A DNA stretch of 64,000 nt from positions 841,501-905,500 of the forward strand of contig JAJGOT010000010.1 in NCBI GenBank assembly GCA_022457155.1. Reading direction: 5' to 3'. The notes beneath the pieces are model-generated. The model had not been told where the DNA came from and ran no database searches. It was given only the letters and a program-made list of their open reading frames with translations. This document shows positions 33,401 through 37,639 of this stretch, one piece after another (position 1 is the stretch's first letter; the number at the start of each line of letters is the position of its first letter). The translations under genes were made by a program, and so were the position numbers. Source of the DNA: Cladopsammia gracilis (Eukaryota > Cnidaria > Anthozoa > Scleractinia > Dendrophylliidae).

Positions 33401-36033
33401 TGGTCGAGTTTAATTCTTTAAAAAACGTCGTTGACGATAGGTGAAAGGACATGATATCGCACGACGTTCTGAGCAGCTGATCAGGGGAAATTGCATGTTT
33501 TAACTTTATAAATTATATAATTTGCTTGTTCGCAGATCACAATTGACGACGCTCAGTCTCAACAATGGATCAGTGAGTTGCACCAAGATGTCCAGCTAGT
33601 GAGTAACAAGCACAAACAATTACAAGTATATTAAAAACGTTCCATAACATAGAAAAGCGTCCCCATACACGGGCTTTTAGAGAATATTTAACGCTCGAAA
33701 CGTCAGGTTTTGAATTTGTTTTTTTTTTTGGTGGCAAATTTACTTTATCGACTTAACTCAGTTGATACCAAATTGCAGTTTTGCTTAGCAGTGTTCATTT
33801 GAATAGTCACACTGTAGGATTTTATCCAGACTCAAAAGTTAGAACCACCTTGTACAGCATAATAAACAGTACCACAAGAAAATACTGTTCAGTAGCTTTC
33901 ATTTGAATGGTCACACTTTAGGATTTCATTCACAGACTCAAAAGTTAGAACCACCTTGTACAGCATAATAAACAGTACCACAGGAAAGTATTGTTCAGTA
34001 GCTTTCATTTGAATGGTCACACTGTAGGATTTCATTCAGACTCAAAAGTTAGAGCCGCTTCAGTGTACTCCTTTAAAAACAGCGAAAAAAGAATAGCTCC
34101 ACAGGAAAGTACTGCTCTACGGTCAAGCCCAAATCATACCGTCCAGAAGGACGTCGGACACCTTATTGAGACTTATATAACGAAGTAACTGGTCAGCTTT
34201 TAGTTGAGGTCAGGGGTAGCAGTTTATATAGTTAAATTTAGGACTAAGCAACCCGAGGAGCTAGGTGGTACAGTGGTACAGTAGGTTATGTAAGCCTAAG
34301 CCTAGCTAAGGTCACAGGTTCAATCCTGAGTGGGGGATTTTAGATTTTCTTTTTTTCAAATTTATTGAAAATAAAATTGTAAGTGTCAACATTACGTTAT
34401 ATAAGTCTCAATAAGGTGTCCGACGTCCTTCTGGACGGTATGATTTAGGCACAACCCTGCTCTACAGCCTTCATTTGAATGGACACACTCAGGATTAAGT
34501 TCACGCATTCAAATGTTACAACCACTTATAGAGCATAATAAGGTCATAATATACACTACTAAAGGAACGTACTGTTCAATAGCGTTCATTTGAACAGTCG
34601 CACTTTAATATTTAATCCACGCACTCAAAAGTTAGAACCATCTTGAACAGCATAATAAACAATACCACCGGAATGCACTGCTCAATAGTCTTTATTTGAA
34701 AACAGTCACACGTACAAATTTCGTTTACAGATAATAGACAGCATCACAGAAATCTACTGTGTCTAGTCATCACACGTTGGGATTTTAATCACGGAGTCAT
34801 AATCACTTTGTAAAGTTTGGTAAACACTGAGCACCATGCACATGAAAGTATTACTTTCAATTGAATGGTTACATTTCCGAAACTATGCGTATAACACCGC
34901 GATAACAGCAATAAATCGTTTGCTCTGTTTTCTAGTACTTACGGTTGCTTTTAGTTAGTTTTAAGCGCATATAGTCTGTTTTCGTTTTTTTGTAGATTCA
35001 ATACAACATGGACCCAGTGCAGATGAAGTTTTTGAGGCTTTTGAGCATGCGCATCACACAGAATATCACGTACCACTGCTATAATTCTCGCGCATGGGAC
35101 GAGGAGAATAACCGCACCATCAAGCTTCAAGGAGATAATGAAATGGAACTAACAGCGTCAGAGAAAACCAAACCTAAAGTCGTCACCAACGGCTGTGATG
35201 TAAGTAAACCATTATTTATTAGTCCCTGATGACGTAATTAGCATTATTTAAGGTCTGTTAATTATGTCATGTCATAAGTGTCATTTTCCCCAAGTCCACA
35301 AACTGGGAAGTCGCCCCTCCCACCCGAGAATATTCGAGAAAACGAATATGGTCTATTGACTTAGGCCCCGACCACACTAATGCGTTTTCGTTTGAAAACG
35401 CATACATTTTGATGCGTTTTCGCCTATCATCCACACTAAAACGCCCCAAAACGCTGATGAAAACGGAGGCTTTCGAAAACGGTTTCAAAAGTGGAGACTT
35501 TTGAAAACGCATCGTTTTGAAAACGTTTCGTTTTTAGTGTGGACAGGTGAAAACGGAGACATTTGAAAACGGTAACGTAAACTCTCTAGTTTGGTCAGGT
35601 GAAAACGGAGACTTTTGAAAACGATGACGTACTGAGAGCGTCACATGCCATCGGTTCCAGTCCAAATCAGAGCATCTATCACCTTTAACACATGCGCAAT
35701 GCCCGGTCCCAGTCGTTTTCATCGTTTTCGACCGTTTAGTGTGGACAGGTGAAAACGATGCGAAAATGCTAGTGTGGGCGAAAATATTTTGCTTCGTTTT
35801 CTTCGAGATGAAAACGGAGACTTTTGAAAACGCATCAGTGTGGTCGGGGCCTTAACTTATGTTATTCTTGCTTGCAGAATAAAGATGGTTCTTGGCACCA
35901 GACTGTCCTTGAGATTGACACCAAACAAAAGAGCGCTTTGCCAGTCATGGACTTAGCACCATATGATGTCGGAAACAAGTTGATTGAGCAGAAATTCACT
36001 ATTCAACTAGGACCTGTGTGCTTCGTGTACTAG
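492..36033 (+). CDS. Fibrillar collagen alpha chain, 3' portion (42 exons; 5' end off window)
   Basis: The gene encodes a secreted fibrillar procollagen chain that forms a triple helix and then extracellular fibrils. Seen: 34 exons in phase 0, each starting with a Gly codon and bounded by AG/GT, carry 588 residues of Gly-X-Y. Lengths are 27 exons of 54 bp, two of 45, one of 108, then 36, 18, 18 and 36. A short telopeptide and a COLFI C-propeptide follow, with the YWIDPNEGC core, an N-glycosylation site in QNITYHC, and the end GPVCFVY then TAG. The joined exons give 850 residues without a stop. Known: the 54-bp exon unit and the COLFI domain define fibrillar collagens, whose helix is usually near 1,000 residues, so roughly 40 percent of the helix plus the N-propeptide lies upstream. 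Odd points are one Gly-to-Ala break in exon 26 and a missing second C-propeptide cysteine. Orthology to a specific vertebrate chain cannot be decided here. Confidence 0.95.
546..1419. other. Collagen intron 1 in window
   Basis: 874 bp. Both strands have open frames near 608-1015, but they show no domain and overlap each other, so I treat them as chance. No repeat recognised. Confidence 0.5.
1420..1473 (+). CDS. Collagen exon 2 (54 bp)
   Basis: GRRGERGQSGLQGAMGLQ between attcag and gtaatt, phase 0. Contains a GER triplet of the kind used by collagen-binding integrins; that role is not shown here. Confidence 0.92.
1845..1898 (+). CDS. Collagen exon 3 (54 bp)
   Basis: GARGPIGAIGLPGSAGNQ between tttaag and gtgagt, phase 0. 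Confidence 0.92.
2075..2119 (+). CDS. Collagen exon 4 (45 bp)
   Basis: GVRGERGKDGTPGEV, five triplets, between ttacag and gtgagt. A 45-bp exon is the 54-bp unit minus three triplets-worth of 3 residues, a size also seen in vertebrate fibrillar collagens. Confidence 0.92.
2137..2490. repeat. C/A-rich low-complexity tract in intron 4
   Basis: About 350 bp of degenerate accccaccttcaa/cctccaacc units, nearly free of G on the + strand. It produces spurious Pro/Thr-rich frames. Confidence 0.8.
2524..2568 (+). CDS. Collagen exon 5 (45 bp)
   Basis: GTRGPVGEVGPPGAA, five triplets, between cgacag and gtaaag. Second of two consecutive 45-bp exons. Confidence 0.92.
3342..3395 (+). CDS. Collagen exon 6 (54 bp)
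   Basis: GPIGTAGEDGAAGVDGTP between ttctag and gtatgt, phase 0. Confidence 0.92.
3863..3916 (+). CDS. Collagen exon 7 (54 bp)
   Basis: GGKGPEGKRGTTGPRGQP between ctgcag and gtacgt. The first triplet is G-G-K, still a legal Gly-X-Y. Confidence 0.92.
4220..4273 (+). CDS. Collagen exon 8 (54 bp)
   Basis: GYPGLAGSPGPKGPKGQQ between caacag and gtaagt, phase 0. Confidence 0.92.
4862..5017. mobile_element. MITE, TIR TAGATGGTTTTCAC
   Basis: Perfect 14-bp terminal inverted repeat at both ends of a 156-bp segment with no coding capacity. The outer TA may be the target duplication. Confidence 0.6.
5343..5396 (+). CDS. Collagen exon 9 (54 bp)
   Basis: GNRGEQGLPGANGNDGQA between tcccag and gtaggt, phase 0. 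Confidence 0.92.
5639..5659. repeat. Poly-C run (21 nt)
   Basis: Uninterrupted C tract in a collagen intron. Confidence 0.9.
5994..6047 (+). CDS. Collagen exon 10 (54 bp)
   Basis: GSDGAAGTPGPPGLSGSK between ttgcag and gtaaaa, phase 0. Confidence 0.92.
6270..6323 (+). CDS. Collagen exon 11 (54 bp)
   Basis: GQDGAAGRPGHRGKRGEQ between ttttag and gtagga. A cluster of basic Y-position residues (R, R, R) stands out. Confidence 0.92.
6637..6920. repeat. Inverted-repeat segment, possible MITE
   Basis: The left end (gagacaaggctcaggaacag) and the reverse complement of the right end (gagaccaggctcaggctcaa) are similar, and both continue into a cagacca motif. Ends are not exact, so the borders are approximate. 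Confidence 0.4.
7220..7273 (+). CDS. Collagen exon 12 (54 bp)
   Basis: GVSGAAGSAGMPGQRGQE between tctcag and gtacta. Only 103 bp of intron separates it from exon 13. Confidence 0.91.
7377..7430 (+). CDS. Collagen exon 13 (54 bp)
   Basis: GPAGPRGAPGLKGLPGEK between ttgtag and gtatgt, phase 0. Confidence 0.92.
8117..8170 (+). CDS. Collagen exon 14 (54 bp)
   Basis: GTKGESGSFGEKGTAGGL between ttacag and gtatgg, phase 0. Confidence 0.91.
8226..8440 (+). repeat. 106-bp repeat family, copies in intron 14
   Basis: Partial copies of the unit with landmarks gaatggtcacactt, ttatccacagact and gaaagtactgct, in + orientation. Confidence 0.7.
8570..9165 (+). pseudogene. Decayed GIY-YIG endonuclease of a Penelope-like element
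   Basis: In shifting + frames one reads CTLCKKIYIGETGRSLGDR, then FRKHLRDFEIIDKDASKPS, then IGTLNPPGINERFSF. The first has the Y-I-G-E-T-G-R-S core of GIY-YIG nucleases, and the linker cysteines are typical of endonuclease-bearing Penelope-like elements. Frameshifts and stops break it. It sits in collagen intron 14 in the sense orientation. No reverse transcriptase is adjacent, so only the 3' end of the element is present. Confidence 0.75.
9839..9892 (+). CDS. Collagen exon 15 (54 bp)
   Basis: GDSGLQGIKGDQGSKGFT between attag and gtaagt. The preceding intron is the 1.7-kb one holding a Penelope-like endonuclease remnant. Confidence 0.92.
10340..10525. repeat. Dispersed inverted-repeat element (gaccgatggccatattgg)
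   Basis: The left part holds tcactcacgtgacc...ggccatattgg and the right part the inverse, accaatatggccgccgtgag. Resembles the 4862-5017 MITE in its cacgtgag end and gtcac motif. Confidence 0.45.
10577..10805. repeat. Dispersed repeat, copy 1 (gacccgtacggccctg)
   Basis: Shares tcatatgacccgtac, gcaaaaccattga and gccaaatattttcccatccg with 37190-37378, in the same orientation. CG-rich, which is unusual for this window. Confidence 0.75.
10935..10988 (+). CDS. Collagen exon 16 (54 bp)
   Basis: GNRGSPGTSGQPGSQGPP between tgacag and gtaagt, phase 0. Confidence 0.92.
11027..11172. repeat. Small foldback element in intron 16
   Basis: gctttaaagtgccagttcga at 11030 faces its inverse tcgaactggcactttaagc near 11152. 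An 18-bp stretch aactgtatgacaggta also occurs as a direct repeat on both sides (10995 and 11171). Confidence 0.55.
11471..11524 (+). CDS. Collagen exon 17 (54 bp)
   Basis: GPTGPTGSTGQPGIPGVK between tactag and gtaaag, phase 0. Confidence 0.92.
11934..11987 (+). CDS. Collagen exon 18 (54 bp)
   Basis: GTRGSPGKSGIPGLPGIP between ttttag and gtgaga, phase 0. Confidence 0.92.
12213..12266 (+). CDS. Collagen exon 19 (54 bp)
   Basis: GLTGRDGLLGIAGNEGRP between ttgtag and gtaata, phase 0. Confidence 0.91.
12340..12560 (+). repeat. 106-bp repeat family, copies in intron 19
   Basis: Two degenerate units with the landmarks acagactcaaacgttagaac and gtacagtataataataaac-like sequence, + orientation. Confidence 0.65.
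12745..12798 (+). CDS. Collagen exon 20 (54 bp)
   Basis: GNPGPKGPSGPKGDTGIT between ttttag and gtaagt, phase 0. Confidence 0.92.
13354..13407 (+). CDS. Collagen exon 21 (54 bp)
   Basis: GATGSPGRAGPAGNIGEP between gtttag and gtaaga, phase 0. Confidence 0.92.
14204..14330. repeat. Foldback element around tcactagtgaa
   Basis: gtcactagtgaaaaatatcg is followed within 70 bp by its near inverse (cgatattcttcactagtga). Confidence 0.5.
14395..14623. repeat. Dispersed repeat related to 17820-18110
   Basis: Shares gctgtcaaaatact, cctggcgt and taaaacatgat with the second copy. It ends in a 24-nt G run at 14624-14647. Confidence 0.5.
14675..14832 (+). repeat. SINE body fragment without tRNA head
   Basis: tataaatgggtactggc, agtaatactctcagtcactt and aactgggttaag match the body of the SINEs at 22827 and 53488. 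The tRNA-like promoter part is missing. Confidence 0.6.
15082..15135 (+). CDS. Collagen exon 22 (54 bp)
   Basis: GEQGDDGLAGSTGESGKR between acttag and gtaaaa, phase 0. Confidence 0.92.
15645..15945 (+). repeat. 106-bp repeat array in intron 22
   Basis: Nearly three tandem units with tagctttcatttgaatggtc, acagactcaaaagttag and cataataaacag landmarks. Confidence 0.85.
16196..16490. mobile_element. Dispersed MITE-like element with CCAAT-bearing core
   Basis: The left end gagcggttctcaattgag and the inverted right end (gagcgcttttcagttgaatg) are related. The core has tgtgattggc and accaatcag repeats. Related partial copies occur near 3952, 11345, 18380 and 26711. Confidence 0.6.
16609..16662 (+). 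CDS. Collagen exon 23 (54 bp)
   Basis: GYSGPPGNSGRDGAKGQP between ttcaag and gtgagt. The acceptor has only a weak polypyrimidine tract. Confidence 0.91.
16728..16800. repeat. (CATCGT)n/(CAT)n microsatellite
   Basis: catcgtcatcgtcatcg tract followed by (cat)n. Confidence 0.85.
17483..17536 (+). CDS. Collagen exon 24 (54 bp)
   Basis: GPNGADGEDGPAGTDGEE between aattag and gtagga; a strongly acidic segment. Confidence 0.91.
17820..18110. repeat. Dispersed repeat, second copy of the 14.4-kb type
   Basis: Contains tgccaaaatacta, cctggcgtgtttt and taaaacatgatcgaat. An inverted copy of tggagtattttggcag closes it. A 16-nt G run (17793-17808) abuts it, as in the first copy. Confidence 0.5.
18497..18601. 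repeat. 29-bp tandem repeat (cccgcgcttgggaccgcttg)
   Basis: About four imperfect copies of ttcccgcgcttgggaccgct. GC-rich within an AT-rich intron. Confidence 0.8.
18660..18855 (-). mobile_element. LINE 3' end with (TTTA)n tail, minus strand
   Basis: Reverse complement reads gacacttaaataaagtga and then (tttatt)n. The gacacttaaataaag motif and the upstream tgtccccaattagtac recur in the insertion at 52583-52727, so both are 3' ends of one LINE family. Confidence 0.6.
18879..19441 (+). repeat. Tandem duplication of an intron 3' end
   Basis: Two copies of a 270-295-bp block: 18879-19171 and 19174-19441. Each runs from ttttggttttgattttatg through a (TTA)n tract to gtgtgagttttt and a cag. Only the second copy abuts collagen exon 25; the first ends in a decoy acceptor (aaatgcag) with no exon behind it. 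Confidence 0.88.
19442..19549 (+). CDS. Collagen exon 25 (108 bp, double unit)
   Basis: Twelve triplets, GDQGERGPPGTAGTTGPD followed by GPPGPSGERGGTGIAGET, between ttccag and gtaagc. At 2 x 54 bp it is the only double-length exon in the window, so two ancestral units appear fused by intron loss. The intron end just upstream is tandemly duplicated. Confidence 0.93.
19992..20307. mobile_element. MITE with perfect 57-bp terminal inverted repeats
   Basis: 19992-20048 is the exact reverse complement of 20251-20307 by my reading (ends aaatcacaaatcatgac). Inside the right arm catgattcgc is repeated three times in tandem. No coding capacity. Confidence 0.8.
20425..20478 (+). CDS. Collagen exon 26 (54 bp, with a Gly-to-Ala break)
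   Basis: GDAARDGGLGKRGTQGQD between ttttag and gtaagt. Codon 4 (20434-20436) is GCT (Ala) where every other triplet in the window has Gly. It is a one-base difference from GGT and keeps length and phase. Confidence 0.91.
20525..20895 (+). repeat. 106-bp repeat array in intron 26
   Basis: About three and a half units, degenerate, + orientation, ending 74 bp before exon 27. Confidence 0.85.
20969..21022 (+). CDS. Collagen exon 27 (54 bp)
   Basis: GIKGEKGDDGDAGKTGDK between ttgcag and gtaaca; rich in Lys/Asp/Glu charge pairs. A (TG)n tract begins about 60 bp after its donor. Confidence 0.91.
21082..21139. repeat. (TG)n dinucleotide repeat
   Basis: 29 uninterrupted gt units in the intron after exon 27, a potential Z-DNA former. 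Confidence 0.95.
21377..21430 (+). CDS. Collagen exon 28 (54 bp)
   Basis: GDFGYTGKTGKPGGAGRQ between ttgtag and gtgaaa, phase 0. Confidence 0.91.
21535..21665 (+). repeat. 106-bp repeat, copy in intron 28
   Basis: Degenerate unit: tagctttcatttgaatgat through caccacagaaaagcactgctc. Confidence 0.6.
21700..22060 (-). mobile_element. Possible LINE 3' end with (TCTA)n tail, minus strand
   Basis: On the minus strand the segment ends in taaataaagttctatctatc, the same tail pattern as the insertions at 52.7 and 53.9 kb. The upstream border is not visible. Two minus-strand open frames (about 84 and 68 codons) lie in it with no recognised domain. Confidence 0.45.
22278..22331 (+). CDS. Collagen exon 29 (54 bp)
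   Basis: GEIGDMGNNGTLGPPGPQ between tttcag and gtgagt, phase 0. Confidence 0.91.
22827..23122 (+). mobile_element. tRNA-derived SINE with 17-bp target-site duplication
   Basis: Head: ggtggtctagtggttagcgc (A box) and ggtggttcgagcctg (B box), with a TTC anticodon-like loop. Body: tataaatgggtacc... and ctcagtcacttcaggctaca. The identical cttcctgtcactctcta flanks it at 22810-22826 and 23123-23139, marking a LINE-mobilised insertion. An internal G run has expanded to 15 nt (23023-23037) against 6 in the copy at 53488. Confidence 0.88.
23223..23276 (+). CDS. Collagen exon 30 (54 bp)
   Basis: GSPGPQGLPGPQGDPGDE between ttgcag and gttagt, phase 0. Confidence 0.91.
23370..23475 (+). repeat. 106-bp repeat, copy in intron 30
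   Basis: One unit: ccacaggaaagtgctgct, tttgaatgatcacactt, ccacagactcaaaagttag. It ends about 35 bp before the exon 31 acceptor. Confidence 0.75.
23510..23545 (+). CDS. Collagen exon 31 (36 bp)
   Basis: GAVGTQGDPGTT, four triplets, between atcgcag and gtaagt. Together with exon 32 it makes 54 bp. Confidence 0.87.
24218..24235 (+). CDS. Collagen exon 32 (18-bp microexon)
   Basis: GERGST, two triplets, between tatacag and gtaagg. Good acceptor and donor consensus and the phase-0 Gly start support it. The 3' flank is a (CAT)n tract. Confidence 0.82.
24244..24281. repeat. (CAT)n tract after the exon 32 microexon
   Basis: About twelve cat units starting some ten bases after the donor. Confidence 0.9.
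24397..24500. repeat. (CTACTG)n/(CTA)n microsatellite
   Basis: Roughly 100 bp of cta units with ctg interruptions at both ends; gives spurious poly-Tyr and poly-Ser frames. Confidence 0.95.
24959..24976 (+). CDS. Collagen exon 33 (18-bp microexon)
   Basis: GAEGIQ, two triplets, between cttacag and gtacgt. Together with exon 34 it makes 54 bp. Confidence 0.82.
25198..25412. mobile_element. Long imperfect hairpin (about 85-bp arms)
   Basis: 25198-25283 and 25328-25412 are near-perfect inverses around a 44-bp centre. Shared pieces include ctacgtagaacattt and gagcccaaactgaaagcc. Confidence 0.75.
25527..25610. repeat. 12-bp tandem repeat (aaccaggctttt) x7
   Basis: Seven exact units. The same motif occurs singly near 25095 and 25500, so it looks like local expansion. 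Confidence 0.92.
25928..26392. mobile_element. Foldback element with about 170-bp arms
   Basis: Left arm from gcaacggcaaacttttggt through gatttgcgcaaacccctcat; right arm the inverse, atgagggatttgcgcaaatc through gaaagtttgccgttgc. Arms differ by several indels. Confidence 0.7.
26568..26603 (+). CDS. Collagen exon 34 (36 bp)
   Basis: GPPGPPGPAGPQ between atttag and gtatgg. Gly-Pro-Pro triplets are typical of the C-terminal end of the major helix, where folding nucleates. Confidence 0.91.
26836..27142. mobile_element. MITE with ends ccactccgaaaaataccat / actccagaaactatgaaaaa
   Basis: The inverted right end matches the left end apart from a small indel. It fills most of intron 34 before the poly-G tract at 27350. 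Confidence 0.55.
27746..27778 (+). CDS. Collagen exon 35 (33 bp), end of helix
   Basis: GPPGRNLVSQI between tttag and gtaagt. The last full triplet is GPP; after GRN the Gly periodicity stops and the C-telopeptide begins. Confidence 0.88.
28017..28076 (+). CDS. Collagen exon 36 (60 bp), C-telopeptide
   Basis: LTGSGDKGPPPDYRLYSSSK between ttctag and gtactt, phase 0. Non-helical, with Tyr and Lys residues that could serve in cross-linking. No clear procollagen C-proteinase site is visible. Confidence 0.8.
28200..28360. mobile_element. MITE family 'ggtggatagcgctatcc', copy 1
   Basis: Left caggccctgcgggttg...aaaaggtggatagcgc; right end the inverse gcactatccaccttttcaac, aaccagggcc. A related copy lies at 31576-31710. 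Confidence 0.7.
28532..30688 (+). repeat. 49-bp minisatellite, about 44 units
   Basis: Units start tcagatacatttttacccct and contain catcatcttgttgtggc. The period is 49 bp (48 in two units with cctatcgttcc). The last nine bases vary among a few types (tgttgtggc, tgtcgtggc, tgtggtggc, tgttgaggc). No unit has a stop in any + frame, so long frames of up to 473 codons cross it. These are repeat artefacts inside the intron between collagen exons 36 and 37, not a gene. Confidence 0.95.
30941..30973 (+). CDS. Collagen exon 37 (33 bp), C-telopeptide/propeptide junction
   Basis: RSSIPDTPVLE between ttgcag and gtaaga, phase 0. It lies after the intron with the 49-bp minisatellite. Its small size makes it the least certain of the 3' exons, but frame and splice sites fit both neighbours. 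Confidence 0.75.
31095..31165 (+). repeat. 106-bp repeat, copy in intron 37
   Basis: tttcatttgaatggtcacac and ccacagactcaaacgttag. Confidence 0.7.
31304..31439 (+). CDS. Collagen exon 38, COLFI N-terminal part
   Basis: Starts RPGFKMILDAYTNQ and contains HHPGRSCRDIQLDSN, ending VMVES plus the first base of a Gly codon (phase 1), then gtgagt. SCRDI is the first conserved COLFI cysteine. The second cysteine, about five residues further on in most chains, is absent: the segment reads CRDIQLDSNVMVESGFYW across the splice junction. Confidence 0.93.
31576..31710. mobile_element. MITE family 'ggtggatagcgctatcc', copy 2
   Basis: ggccctgtttgttcaaaag and ttagcgctatctattgga at the left; cactatttaaacaacctgg at the right. 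More decayed than the copy at 28200. Confidence 0.6.
31712..31850 (+). repeat. SINE body fragment
   Basis: gtgtaaatggtaaccggc, ggattactactccatccag, gaaaaccgggtcaagc match the tRNA-SINE body; no tRNA head. Confidence 0.55.
31881..31984 (+). CDS. Collagen exon 39, COLFI calcium-site segment
   Basis: Completes the split Gly, then FYWIDPNEGCTDDAEYIYC and DFENKRACVQPRKEN, then gtaagt. This matches the COLFI core in which D, N, E/Q, the Cys carbonyl and a following D bind calcium. It carries cysteines 3, 4 and 5 in vertebrate numbering. Confidence 0.94.
32922..33265 (+). pseudogene. 5'-truncated LINE 3' end
   Basis: A 47-codon frame (32922-33062) ends in KKESIHYNKWKNMST, basic and LINE-ORF2-tail-like, followed by an AT-rich 3' region and caataaaaaataaaaaaaag. 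Assignment rests on this layout; no catalytic motif is present. Confidence 0.4.
33536..33598 (+). CDS. Collagen exon 40, COLFI middle
   Basis: ITIDDAQSQQWISELHQDVQ then L, between cgcag and gtgagt, phase 0. It sits where other COLFI domains have the variable chain-recognition stretch, so it is the segment most likely to set partner choice. Confidence 0.86.
33790..34111 (+). repeat. 106-bp repeat array in intron 40, part 1
   Basis: Three well-conserved units with 104- and 106-bp spacing (gaatggtcac at 33801, 33905, 34011). Interrupted by the MITE at 34121. Confidence 0.9.
34121..34456. mobile_element. MITE with 52-bp perfect TIRs, 9-bp TSD and tRNA-like core
   Basis: 34131-34182 and 34395-34446 are exact inverses (aaatcataccgtccagaagg end). 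The 9-bp ctgctctac flanks it at 34112-34120 and 34457-34465, typical of Mutator-like transposition. The core around 34250-34345 has ggtggtacagtggtacag and caggttcaatcctg, resembling pol III A and B boxes. No coding capacity. It sits inside a 106-bp repeat unit. Confidence 0.8.
34466..34880 (+). repeat. 106-bp repeat array in intron 40, part 2
   Basis: Three to four degenerate units continuing the array after the MITE. Confidence 0.75.
34996..35199 (+). CDS. Collagen exon 41, COLFI with glycosylation site
   Basis: 68 codons starting IQYNMDPVQMKFLRLLSM, then RITQNITYHCYNSRAWDEEN, ending VVTNGCD, then gtaagt. FLRLLS and QNITYHC are the strongest COLFI signatures; NIT is the conserved N-linked site. 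Carries cysteines 6 and 7 (vertebrate numbering). Confidence 0.96.
35364..35851. mobile_element. PIF/Harbinger-like MITE, TSD TTA
   Basis: Ends ggccccgaccacactaatgc and the inverse gcatcagtgtggtcggggcc, flanked by TTA at 35361-35363 and 35852-35854. The interior is a degenerate series of gaaaacggagacttttgaaa units. A 3-bp TWA duplication is the Harbinger signature. Fills the last collagen intron. Confidence 0.8.
35878..36033 (+). CDS. Collagen exon 42, COLFI C-terminus and stop
   Basis: Starts NKDGSWHQTVLEIDTKQKSA, continues LPVMDLAPYDVGN, ends FTIQLGPVCFVY then TAG. The GPVCF end holds the last COLFI cysteine. The acceptor is cttgcag. A Harbinger-like MITE fills most of the intron before it. 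Confidence 0.96.
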   Translation, partial: NKDGSWHQTVLEIDTKQKSALPVMDLAPYDVGNKLIEQKFTIQLGPVCFVY

Positions 36034-36150
36034 AAAAGAAACATGCCAAGCGAATAACGTCTTTTGTATATTCCATGTGTTAAAAGCTTCCCAAGATTCT
36101 AGGATAAAATGGATAAAATACTTAAATAAAATATATAGTCGAAGGTATTA
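36034..36150 (+). terminator. Collagen 3' UTR and polyadenylation signal
   Basis: A canonical AATAAA lies at 36125-36130, 92 bases after the collagen stop, followed by a T/G-containing stretch. The short 3' UTR is inferred from this single strong hexamer. Confidence 0.65.
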
Positions 36151-37185
36151 GAATTTGGCATCGGAGCTTCTTTTTCGTGTATTCCAGCGGCTCGTTTGAT
36201 GTTGTAGTTTTGTCACAGTTTAAAAGTGAGGCGTTCCTTGGTAACCACGCTCTCGTGGAAACCGAATACGAGAAACTCCGGTTAAATATAAGTAACTTAG
36301 TATTATGATAATAATAAAAAAAGTTGGAATAATTGTATAGCTTGATGAGGTTAGCGTTTTGTGCCAAAGTGCTGTGAAAACTTCAGTTCATGATGGCTTT
36401 CATTCCATCCGACCAATCAAAATGCCGCTAGCCTGCGCCCAGACGTCTCCATTTCCTATGCTTCATGGGGAAATAAAACAGGAGACGTCTGCACGCAGGT
36501 TGGGTATCCTGTGGCTTGTTCACGACTTTACCTATTACAGTAGTATGTACACACCTCTGGCGGTTTTGTCGATTTCCAAAATTGAGATCTCCGTCTCTCT
36601 TTCCCCCCCCCCCCCCCCCCCCCCCCAGTGTTCAGTTGCATGTTGCTTGGCCAGTTGAAATGGAATCCATCAGCCGGAGATACTTTCTAAAAGACATCAT
36701 AGTTCGTATAAAGCTTTGTAAAGAGGGAAGAATACTTTTTAAGTTGTTTTGAAAATAGAAGGTAAAAGTCCTGTATTATCCTATAAATGTTGTATTACAG
36801 TGTGGGAAAAATCAAATATACCAGCTCACGTCGTTGTCATTGGAAGGGCCATGCTTTGCAAAGGAAGGCGAACAAGATAATGACGTAATGATAATGAGCG
36901 CGAGTGGTGCAACAACCAGTCCCCTCACCCCACCCCTACTGTTGTGAAATTTTAGTTTAAAAATCATTTCAGCCCTACCATAAGGTGTCATCTACAGCTA
37001 AAACCGCAGGACATGACTCAAAGAATGACTCTAGAAAATTAATGCAATTCACCAAGTGAATACAATGCAATCGAGCTGATCATCACAAACGTTTGCACTT
37101 TTGAGATAGTACTAGCGAGATGTCGCGCGCGCTGCACCCGTGCTCTCCATTCCTCATTAGTCGTTCACTATTCAGTACATAATGT
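36151..37185. other. Intergenic region after the collagen gene
   Basis: No gene seen. Holds a short foldback (36429-36502, cagacgtctcc arms), a 24-nt C run at 36603-36626 and unremarkable AT-rich sequence. Confidence 0.6.
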
Positions 37186-37189
37186 GCTT

Positions 37190-37378
37190 CATCATATGAC
37201 CCGTACAGCCCTGCGAGCCTTATATCTTTGCAAAACCATTGATGAAAGTCCCCTATGAGGGCCGTACTCATTTGCACAAGCTACGGAAAAAGCCGTAGGA
37301 CGTACATGGCGCACGGACCTCGCTACGCTCCGACCGTACGCCATGACCTCGAGCCAAATATTTTCCCATCCGGCCCTT
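37190..37378. repeat. Dispersed repeat, copy 2 (gacccgtacagccctg)
   Basis: Same family as 10577-10805. It ends directly before the LINE fragment that follows. Confidence 0.75.
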
Positions 37379-37382
37379 AATA

Positions 37383-37476
37383 GTCGTAGTAGATCTTTAT
37401 TTAAACTCGGTTAAAAATCTTCAGTTATCCTAATAGTATTTTAATTACAATCATTTATAAAAATTAAAATAACTAT

Positions 37477-37513
<37 letters not shown>

Positions 37514-37621
37514 TGTTTCAAGTGCGCGGTTGATTTCCTTCTTAAACTTCCCAATTGATCTAACCGCCCTAATATTTTCAGGAAGAGAATTCCACAGTAA
37601 GGCACCGCTATAGCCAAAGCT
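37383..37621 (-). pseudogene. LINE ORF2 C-terminal fragment and 3' end, minus strand
   Basis: Minus frame 37487-37621 reads YSFGYSGALLWNSLPENIRA then VRSIGKFKKEINRALETFD and a stop. LWNSLP..IR followed by a spaced Phe is the usual C-terminus of CR1/L2-like LINEs. An aataaag motif and a short tail follow at about 37390. Confidence 0.75.
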
Positions 37622-37639
37622 ATACTAGTCAGTAAGTAC

